Under the pieces are notes generated by a model, which saw only the letters and a list, made by a program, of their open reading frames with translations, ran no database searches and was not told where the DNA came from. This document shows, piece after piece, positions 8,801-14,476 of a DNA stretch of 64,000 nucleotides; the stretch's first letter is position 1, and the number at the start of each line of letters is the position of its first letter. The stretch covers positions 62,001-126,000 of the forward strand of contig JAHJQQ010000052.1 of assembly GCA_018819175.1 (NCBI GenBank), in the 5' to 3' direction. The DNA comes from Gammaproteobacteria bacterium. Its GTDB lineage: Bacteria; Pseudomonadota; Gammaproteobacteria; Thiohalobacterales; Thiohalobacteraceae. A program made the position numbers and the translations under genes.

Positions 8801-9290
8801 GCAAGGCATGAAAAACCTGTACTGAAACGGCCAATTTATCATCGGGTATCGCCAAACCACCTTCTGCTATATGAAACACTCCCTTGGTCGTACGTCGGTC
8901 GTTGGCCGGGTTGTGCAATACACCTTGCAGGACTCGGTACGAATGGATGTATTCCGACGCATATTCGTCGGCGCCGAACGGCAGCGATAGTTCCTGGGCC
9001 ATTCCCGGGTTTGCTAGCAGAAATGTATTCATCGGCAAGGATGGACTATGGCTCAGCCCATGCCGCTGGAAATAGGTGTTCAGGAAGTTTTGGATGCGGG
9101 CGTCGGCGGGACAATGGATACGCTGATGACTGTGTTGGCCGACAAAGTTGGCGCGTAGAAAATCTGCAATCGCATTATCTTCGCGGCCCAGGTTACTCAA
9201 GCAACCTTGTTTACCCAAGGCTGCCAGTTGCAGGTTCAACTGGCGTATTCGATCAGTCCTTCCGTACGCGTGTGACGTTTCCTGCATCAT
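5877..9290 (-). CDS. Probable PPi-type phosphoenolpyruvate carboxykinase-like protein
   Basis: This is a very large single-chain protein (1137 residues from ATG 9290, which has GGAG 7 nt upstream). It has no signal peptide or membrane segment. Blocks such as DAALDIDHWTGHSGCVILAP, ADNYFGYSKKEIKTQISY, VSGGGKSEIAKPI and TGKSPSTTGLGSEGALTKG belong to a conserved bacterial/protist family. From size and these segments I think this is the PPi-dependent PEP carboxykinase group (oxaloacetate + PPi to PEP + CO2 + Pi). The GSEGALTKGPF block may be the counterpart of the GGNSLLGKK loop of GTP-PEPCK, but this is recall, not alignment. The next gene upstream is a broken malate:quinone oxidoreductase, which would supply oxaloacetate. 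The frame stays open upstream to a TTG at 9443, but a different frame looks more protein-like there (9253-9423). A hypothetical large protein of unknown function is the alternative. Confidence 0.55.
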   Translation of the reverse strand: MMQETSHAYGRTDRIRQLNLQLAALGKQGCLSNLGREDNAIADFLRANFVGQHSHQRIHCPADARIQNFLNTYFQRHGLSHSPSLPMNTFLLANPGMAQELSLPFGADEYASEYIHSYRVLQGVLHNPANDRRTTKGVFHIAEGGLAIPDDKLAVSVQVFHALLSAALNPPRHLLRLPFTSREEEPSELWVSLLMRPIVSPGVPGYANQKSMEVRCFAPGGLVANLDFVERIFGNAGNPFMLESDAALDIDHWTGHSGCVILAPHLVGKTKRELGLPHYEQATERQLRDGMCWRDEKEIYNDGQAFKVTCRDQSGVIVTIIADNYFGYSKKEIKTQISYSANLYGGCEEEHSGAALAFASYNLGEQFEIDGRIRTDGHTMEDVQNVLADGMDYRPEGFGIDRKYPDVIYIPENARLDLYDQTITWRRADRVHELKLLVDHTYIFPSGYKVHIERHPHAPTWRLIGAESEGTLCHKPSTVSGGGKSEIAKPISDTIISGSLYVDDFDRDMDAIQMIFEKDYSQRFRYPSHNPDHRPLLSDKRSLGSVIRLLTPSEHEYTPEFNAWLESIPQHIRALVFIIKRFYRQEWGDRWRDMFSVDVVNGYPGHELKYRGRKLVASYLRIGRQDDGSWRLHKLRQDFIASRKVQMADDITVSTTVPSGVLNYLNPEHAGLSVKLIENCEQFLFQRPDDAIHRGLDKQAELDLANANNFMSNFEPLATRDAKRMLDNIISFSEFTEPMQTLIKTAATNAKSCYFVSSAQPRLVGGIPSPNMRYLQLRPDVANQRETYIAEIGMRLSRRVRVGKPIAFPVNAVLQGRRSNAPNPAKQIPALAVYNPIHYQELPELFMDFICSVTGKSPSTTGLGSEGALTKGPFNALSTTSDLNNALVSFILCGFDGFSSVAGTIGPYHSIDHDISLLVPEIWCRLPLGDRDPQYLIKMGYLEKLDDFAYDGQTVLASRLGYRISKGFVHAYLGKIFDNPTNVFDEAMLKPELQDMQIFVDGMHYIADAQQQAALSYFDDGTIACACPPLKALLSIMAYGEYQGMSSDHPEIRKMFTRDYLLSSDWYQERLSIKQRRDMTLWENHVAYIHEKLHNAQDMDTTTLNILLGKARTGLQKVRGADYLRSLNGTIGADPLC

Positions 9291-9969
9291 GCTGACGCTC
9301 CAGTTGCGCAAACCTCTCATTGGCCATAGTCCGGAGCCGCACACTGGCGTCCAGCCCGATCTGATAGGCAACAGGTTCAGTGTTGCCACCGGTATACATT
9401 CGCAGTATCTGTGCCAGCTGCACTGGTTATAAATATCAATCAATTACCGATAGCCAAAGCGAACCCAAGCGGTTCGTTGCACCATATATGTGCGCCACGG
9501 GTTTAATTCGCATCAAAATGAGTTGTTGCCGGTGCAGGCACAGGGGCGATCAGTAACTTAGACAGGCGTGGATCTCGAATCCCCGCGAGAATATTCAGGG
9601 TCACTCATACAGCTGCACCTACCCCATCAGCCAGTTCCATTTTCGATCATTATTAATTGACCTGAATTAACCTACGGAACCTCTGATTGATTACTAGGCA
9701 TTGTCATTGCGAACATAGCGAAGCAATCTCCAAAACAGTCAATCAAGACCTAAAAGATTGCTTCGTCGCTAGGCTTATCGCGATGACGGATTAATCAAAG
9801 CATCACTTAATTGGATAGGAATAGACGAGGGTATGTCTGGGTTTAGAAAGAGATATCTTAGGGAGCATCTGCACGCAGCAGAGGATTAGTTACGATGCAA
9901 TTATTCATTCATCTCATCAATCTCAGAACGGAAGGATATCAACACCCGTTGAGTTTATCCCTGATAGAT
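9291..9969. other. Intergenic stretch with MITE end and palindrome
   Basis: No gene is supported here beyond the doubtful minus frame 9253-9423. The stretch contains a solo MITE-type end, GGAACCTCTGATTGATT, at 9676-9692. It also has an imperfect palindrome at 9702-9789 whose arms read TGTCATTGCGAACATAGCGA and the near-complement TCGCTAGGCTTATCGCGATGAC-like sequence. The palindrome is of the widespread 'GTCATTGCGA' repeat type. Confidence 0.5.
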
Positions 9970-11381
9970 TCATCCGGGTATACTGTCAGCCAGCTTATTG
10001 CCCTCCAGCACTACTCCGGTAAAGTCCGCCTGACCGTGTTCGCTGTCCTCGCCCAGCAGCTCGGACTTCAAGGCCACCTCGTCGATGGTCGCACCGAGAA
10101 ATTCTGCAATCGTCCGCATGTCGATTTCGGCATTTTCCAAGCAAGATGTCCCTCCTGGTGATGGCGTCATGTTGAATACAACGCCATTGCCCGGATTGAT
10201 CTTTGCTTCACCCATCAACAATCTGCAGCTGACCTTGTCGATCAATTGCGGGCGAATCCCGCCCACCTTATGCGCGAACTTCAGATCGCGGAGACGCAGT
10301 GCGGGAACGATTTTCCTTACGTCACGCAGGAACAACAGCTTGCGGATTAAAGGCACCTCGAAATGGATGTTCTTAAGCATGTAGTCGCGGATATCACGCA
10401 CCTTCAGCAGATCCCACAACACCTTCGCCACTTGCCGGTCAAATCGAAACACCCGCAGAAAATCCGGCAAGGTACGGTAATTATAGCGTTCGAGAATCGG
10501 CAGGATGAGTGCCGCCGGTCCGAATCGGGTCTTGCCGGGGACCCGCACATCCGGATCGCCGTGAATTGCCGCAAACGGCAATTTGTCATTCTGCACTGTA
10601 TACACTTTGCCATTGAGTATTTGCGGCGTGAAATAATAGCTTCCGGCTACGGGTAGGCAGGAATAATGCAGGCCGTAGCCCAGATCGTGAGCCAGTTTCA
10701 GGCTATGCCCACCGGCACAGACGACCAGGGCACGCGTCTGATAACACGTCTGGTCGGTCTCTACCAGAAACCGGTTATTCTCGATCTTGATATGTGCTTG
10801 ACGGCCTCGTTATAGTGATAGTAGATGTCGATGCTCTTGCCTTTGACCTCCATAGCTTGACGCACAAATGATTTCTACAAGGCTTCGAAGTCGACTGCGG
10901 TATGCTCATCGGTAGAACCCAGCGCCAGAATATCCTCATCGCGGATCCTGCCATTGGCCTTAGCCGCAACCGTCGGCTCGATACGTACGATATCCTTCTT
11001 TTCCAGCAGCCGCGAATTGGGGTAATGCGGACCGAATGTCTCGAAGCGTTCCCGCAACAGCCGACATTCCTTCTCGCCGACGCCGAGCACCATCTTGGGG
11101 TACTTGAAAATCAGATGGAATTTGTCCGGCTGACTCAGACAGTAATTGGTCAGCATGCGCGCGGCACGCTGAACTTTCAGCGCCTTTTCCAAGGTATAAT
11201 TCGTTTCTATATCACCACAATGCAAGGTCTGGCTGTTGTTGCTGGACAGCGAGCTGACTCTTGCTGGTGCAGCGTATTTCTCTACCACGCCGATATTCGT
11301 GAACCGTGCGACCTGATACAGCAGCGCAGCCCCGGACACGCCTGCGCCGATAATCATCAAGTCGTACTGCTGTGTTGTCAT
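9970..11381 (-). pseudogene. mqo: Malate:quinone oxidoreductase, disrupted
   Basis: Two reading frames together rebuild a protein of about 475 residues. The N-terminal part (10875-11381) starts MTTQQYDLMIIGAGVSGAAL with the FAD-binding GxGxxG motif and continues NSQTLHCGDIETNYT. The C-terminal part (9970 to about 10795) holds CLPVAGSYYF, GKVYTVQNDKLPFAAIHGD and VFNMTPSPGGTSCL. These are typical of the Helicobacter-type malate:quinone oxidoreductase, a membrane-bound enzyme that passes electrons from malate to quinone. Two lesions separate them: an in-frame TAG at 10877-10875, where a CAG Gln codon is likely, and a frameshift near 10793. Unless both are sequencing errors, the gene is dead. It is upstream of, and in line with, the PEPCK-like gene. 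Confidence 0.85.
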
Positions 11382-11613
11382 GTCCAGAGGACTCCTGATC
11401 GTCTATTGCCTCTACCCTCCGCTGAATCAGCCGAATTATCAGAGCCACGGTAACTTTACGCCATTGCAGCCAGTTTACTTAGTGGATCGAACCATATCCA
11501 TGCCCACAGCTTCAGGCCCGTATAGAAGTACACTGGATCACAATGGTCGATCAGCGCGTCTATTACCCGCGGTGATTGTCCTTCGTGGTGCGCACGGTGA
11601 ATACACTACCTGA

Positions 11614-11907
11614 TTCTTCATCTATCAGGGTAAACGCATGGCAGCGATTGGTTCGTCCTGGAAACGTACGCTTAAGAAACTAGGAATCCATGATTTTCGA
11701 TTCCACGATCTGCGGCATACCTGGGCGAGCTGGCATGTGATGAATGGCACCAGCCTGCAAGAGTTGATGGAACTGGGTGGATGGAAATCCTATGAGATGG
11801 TTTTGCGTTATGCACATCTCGCGCCGGAACATCTGGCGGATGCGGCCTCTCGAATTGAGCGGCCGTTGGGAATCGTAGCGTCGAACACTACGATTTCACT
11901 ACGCTAG
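11614..11907 (+). pseudogene. Tyrosine integrase, C-terminal fragment
   Basis: The frame opens after a TGA at 11611 and reads FFIYQGKRMAAIGSSWKRTL, then FHDLRHTWASWHV, ELGGWKSYEMVLRYAHLAP. These are the box II His/Arg cluster and the region with the catalytic Tyr of phage-type tyrosine recombinases. Only the last ~95 residues remain of a ~330-residue protein, so it cannot be active. Its end is 45 bp from the 3' end of tRNA-Arg, where an island integrase is expected. Bases 11382-11613 show no recognisable rest of the gene. Confidence 0.85.
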
Positions 11908-11951
11908 AAATGCAAAAGGCTCACGCGTTACACGTAAGCCTTTGGCAGATT

Positions 11952-12028
11952 TGGCGCGCCCGGAGAGATTCGAACTCCCGACCGCTCGGTTCGTAGCCGA
12001 GTACTCTATCCAGCTGAGCTACGGGCGC
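11952..12028 (-). tRNA. tRNA-Arg (ACG)
   Basis: The minus strand folds as a 77-nt tRNA with encoded CCA. The acceptor stem is GCGCCCG with CGGGCGC, the anticodon arm is CTCGG-CTACGAA-CCGAG giving anticodon ACG, and the T-arm is GGGAG-TTCGAAT-CTCTCC-like. It reads CGU-type Arg codons after A34 deamination. Its 3' end is repeated at 2832-2862 and, degenerate, at 5749, and an integrase fragment abuts it. Confidence 0.97.
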
Positions 12029-12151
12029 GTTGGAGGCGGAGATTATCCAGGATCAGGCGGAAAATTCAAGGTAAAAGATACCTTTTCCGTTTTCCGCGTA
12101 CCACAATTCAATTCCAGGGACTCACATCAAAGCTTTTCTACACCAGATATG

Positions 12152-12173
12152 AAAAAGGCCCCACACGGGCGCC
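12152..12173 (-). terminator. Rho-independent terminator, distal tRNA-end repeat
   Basis: The minus strand has a GGCGCCCGTGTGGGGCC hairpin followed by five T. It closely resembles the terminator directly behind tRNA-Ser and lies the same way behind the repeat at 12181. Confidence 0.6.
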
Positions 12174-12180
12174 TGTTGTG

Positions 12181-12270
12181 TTGGCGGAGAGAGGGATTAC
12201 TCGCGGCTGCGCGCTCGCCCTTCGGGCCGGCCTGCGGCCGTTCTCCGCAGCCTCACGGCTGCTACGTCGA
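12181..12270 (-). repeat. tRNA-Ser-end repeat 2, T-arm interrupted
   Basis: TTGGCGGAGAGAGGGATT copies the 3' end of tRNA-Ser(GCU). It is followed by a 68-base GC-rich insert and then TCGAACC, the other half of a T-arm. The insert has short internal inverted repeats such as GCCCTTCGGGC and GCAGCCTCACGGCTGC. No rest of a tRNA is present, so this is not a simple tRNA pseudogene. Confidence 0.65.
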
Positions 12271-12310
12271 ACCGCCAATATATATCGAGGTTTCGAATCC
12301 AACATCGATA

Positions 12311-12345
12311 AATGATAAAGGGGCCATAAAGGCCCCTTTATCATT
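12311..12345. terminator. Long hairpin in middle tRNA-end repeat
   Basis: AATGATAAAGGGGCC and its perfect complement enclose ATAAA, flanked by A- and T-rich ends. The hairpin could terminate in both directions. It follows the 12349 repeat in the minus direction, as the other two hairpins follow theirs. Confidence 0.6.
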
Positions 12346-12348
12346 TAT

Positions 12349-12465
12349 TGGCGGAGAGAGAGGGATTATTCGGCCCTTTGGGCCTCACCCCCCATACAAT
12401 CGGGGGGCCACCTACGCTTCGCTGCGGTGTTGTCTCGCATCGCTACGCGCTGCTCGGCTCGAACC
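12349..12465 (-). repeat. tRNA-Ser-end repeat 1, T-arm interrupted
   Basis: TGGCGGAGAGAGAGGGATT is identical to the tRNA-Ser(GCU) 3' end. A 91-base insert (12368-12458) then separates it from TCGAACC. The insert includes ACGCTTCGCTGCGGTGTTG and CGCATCGCTACGCGCTGCTC and is related to the insert of the tRNA-Arg-end repeat at 5749. CCA-to-CCA spacing is 183 bp to the real tRNA and 167 bp to the next repeat. Confidence 0.65.
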
Positions 12466-12500
12466 AAGGGTCCTCATCAAACCTCCCACACCAACAAATT

Positions 12501-12523
12501 AAAAAGGCCCCACACGGGGGCCT
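12501..12523 (-). terminator. Terminator behind tRNA-Ser
   Basis: On the minus strand AGGCCCC, a short CGTG loop and GGGGCCT are followed by TTTTT. It begins about 10 bases after the tRNA CCA end and is a textbook intrinsic terminator. Confidence 0.8.
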
Positions 12524-12531
12524 ATTTAATT

Positions 12532-12621
12532 TGGCGGAGAGAGAGGGATTCGAACCCTCGATAGAGTTACCCCTATACACCCTTAGCAGGGGTGCGCCTT
12601 CAGCCTCTCGGCCATCTCTCC
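12532..12621 (-). tRNA. tRNA-Ser (GCU)
   Basis: A 90-nt type II tRNA with encoded CCA on the minus strand. The anticodon arm CACCC-CTGCTAA-GGGTG gives GCU, reading AGC/AGU. The long variable arm (TATAGGGGTAACTCTA-like) and T-arm GAGGG-TTCGAAT-CCCTC are clear. It lies between csrA and tRNA-Arg, as in many gammaproteobacteria. Tandem copies of its 3' end follow it. Confidence 0.97.
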
Positions 12622-12709
12622 TATCCGCCGCTTATCCGGCTCTGCGGCGGGCCGGTAGGATACCGTGGAGAGGTGTCTTAGGTAAAGGGTACTGTCTCCG
12701 TCCTACTGA

Positions 12710-12916
12710 TTATTTATCACGGCCATCCACGGCCACATTGCCATTCTGTTCCTGCTCACGCTGGATACGCTCGTAAATCTCTTCACGGTGTACCGCAACA
12801 GTCTTCGGAGCATTCACACCAATGCGTACCTGATTGCCTTTCACGCCGAGCACGGTGACTGTCACTTCGTCTCCGATCATCAACGTCTCACCTACTCTGC
12901 GAGTCAAAATCAACAT
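12710..12916 (-). CDS. csrA: Carbon storage regulator CsrA
   Basis: The 68-residue protein begins MLILTRRVGETLMIGDEVTV and contains VRIGVNAPKTVAVHREEIYE, the full conserved CsrA core. CsrA is a homodimer that binds GGA motifs in mRNA leaders and controls carbon storage, motility and biofilm genes. The leader of the gene itself contains AAGGAGATT just before the ATG, the normal ribosome site with a GGA. It lies between lysC and the tRNA genes on the same strand. The C-terminal tail is slightly longer than that of the 61-residue E. coli protein and ends in charged residues. Confidence 0.97.
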   Translation of the reverse strand: MLILTRRVGETLMIGDEVTVTVLGVKGNQVRIGVNAPKTVAVHREEIYERIQREQEQNGNVAVDGRDK

Positions 12917-13135
12917 TCGTGAATCTCCTTACTCATTCACTTACCTGTTCCTGGTCCCTAATCGAAACACCGGCCACTTAATATATATCGGGTCGACATA
13001 ACACGTTTTCGGCCCTGGGGGCCGAAACTATAATTCCCTCTGTAACCAACTATTTTTATAGTGGAATTTCGCGGCGTCTGGGCGGGAGGTTCCCTGACAA
13101 TCCGTTGGGCATCCTGGCCCGGCGGGAAGCGTGTG

Positions 13136-14359
13136 TTAGGACGCTTTATCCAATTGAAAGACGTCGTGCAGGGCGCGCACGCCCAGTTCGAGGTACTTCT
13201 CATCGACAACCACTGACACCTTGATCTCGGACGTGGAGATCATGCGGATGTTGATGCCCTCGTTTGCCAGTGCCTTGAACATGGTCGAGGCAATGCCGGC
13301 GTGTGAACGCATGCCCACTCCAACCAGTGAAATCTTGACGATTTTGTTGTCGCCGGAAACCTCGCGTGCACCCAGATCTTTCGCAACCGCCTGGATGATA
13401 GACATCGCTTTGTCGTAATCGTTGCGGTGGACAGTGAACGTGAAATCCGTGGTATCACCGGCCGGCGAGATATTCTGGACGATCATGTCCACTTCTATAT
13501 TGGCATCCGCGACCGGGCCCAGTACGCGCGCGGCCACACCTGGCTGATCAGGCACGCCCAATACCGTGATCTTGGCCTCGTCGCGGTTGAACGCGATGCC
13601 TGAGATCAGTGGATTTTCCATGCTTTCGTCCTCATACGTGATCAGCGTGCCGGCGCCTTCCTGGAAGGAGTGCAGTACGCGCAACGGTACATTGTATTTA
13701 CCCGCGAATTCAACCGATCGGATCTGTAAAACCTTGGATCCCTGGCTGGCCATTTCCAGCATTTCCTCGAAGGTAATGCGGTCCAGCCGGCGCGCATTGG
13801 GTACCACCCGTGGATCAGTGGTGTATACACCATCCACATCGGTGTAGATCTGGCATTCATCCGCCTTCAACGCCGCTGCCAGGGCCACGGCCGTGGTGTC
13901 CGAACCACCACGACCCAGGGTGGTGATATTGCCCAGCTCGTCGACGCCCTGGAATCCCGCAACCACGACCACTTTACCTTCGGACAGGTCCTTACGAACC
14001 CGGGCACCCTCGATATCCTGGATGCGCGCCTTATTGAAGGCGCTGTCGGTCAATATCTGCACCTGCTGGCCCGTATAGGAACGCGCCGGACAACCGCGAT
14101 CGTTCATCGCCATACAGAGCAGAGCGATAGTCGCCTGCTCACCCGTCGCCAGCAGCACATCCAATTCACGCGGATCGGGATTGGTGCAGATCGCCTTGGC
14201 CAGTTTAATCAAGCGATCGGTCTCGCCGCTCATGGCCGATACCACGACAACGACATCATCGCCGCGCTGGCGGTAACCCATGACCTTCTCAGCCACAGCC
14301 GCAATACGCTCGGGCGAACCCACCGAGGTACCGCCATATTTCTGTACAATCAAGGCCAT
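13136..14359 (-). CDS. lysC: Aspartate kinase
   Basis: The 407-residue enzyme phosphorylates aspartate, the first step to lysine, threonine and methionine. The N-terminal kinase domain starts MALIVQKYGGTSVGS with the conserved KYGGTS motif. Two C-terminal ACT domains (about 265-405), including the VGVGMRSHAGIASTMFKAL segment, sense end-product amino acids. Length and plan fit the monofunctional ~410-residue class, not the ThrA/MetL fusions. ATG 14359 is chosen because the frame upstream (to a TTG at 14431) does not look like protein. It lies 117 bp after alaS on the same strand and is probably cotranscribed. No lysine riboswitch is seen in that gap. Confidence 0.96.
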   Translation of the reverse strand: MALIVQKYGGTSVGSPERIAAVAEKVMGYRQRGDDVVVVVSAMSGETDRLIKLAKAICTNPDPRELDVLLATGEQATIALLCMAMNDRGCPARSYTGQQVQILTDSAFNKARIQDIEGARVRKDLSEGKVVVVAGFQGVDELGNITTLGRGGSDTTAVALAAALKADECQIYTDVDGVYTTDPRVVPNARRLDRITFEEMLEMASQGSKVLQIRSVEFAGKYNVPLRVLHSFQEGAGTLITYEDESMENPLISGIAFNRDEAKITVLGVPDQPGVAARVLGPVADANIEVDMIVQNISPAGDTTDFTFTVHRNDYDKAMSIIQAVAKDLGAREVSGDNKIVKISLVGVGMRSHAGIASTMFKALANEGINIRMISTSEIKVSVVVDEKYLELGVRALHDVFQLDKAS

Positions 14360-14476
14360 AGCCGCGAATACCGCCTCATTCCGACGCCACGCCAGTACAC
14401 ATTCGGGAGAACATCCCGATGGCTGGCGCAAAGAGGCGCAGATTAAACTACAAAACCCGCTGGGATTAAACCGGTG

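Noticed and set aside
12138..12776. Open frames of 68-186 codons across the tRNA-end repeats
   Set aside because: They run through tRNA genes, their 3'-end copies and hairpins, and give tRNA-shadow peptides such as REGFEPS. No protein family is recognisable.
14242..14476. Lysine riboswitch before lysC
   Set aside because: Only about 117 bp separate alaS and lysC and no lysine-riboswitch-like conserved core was seen.
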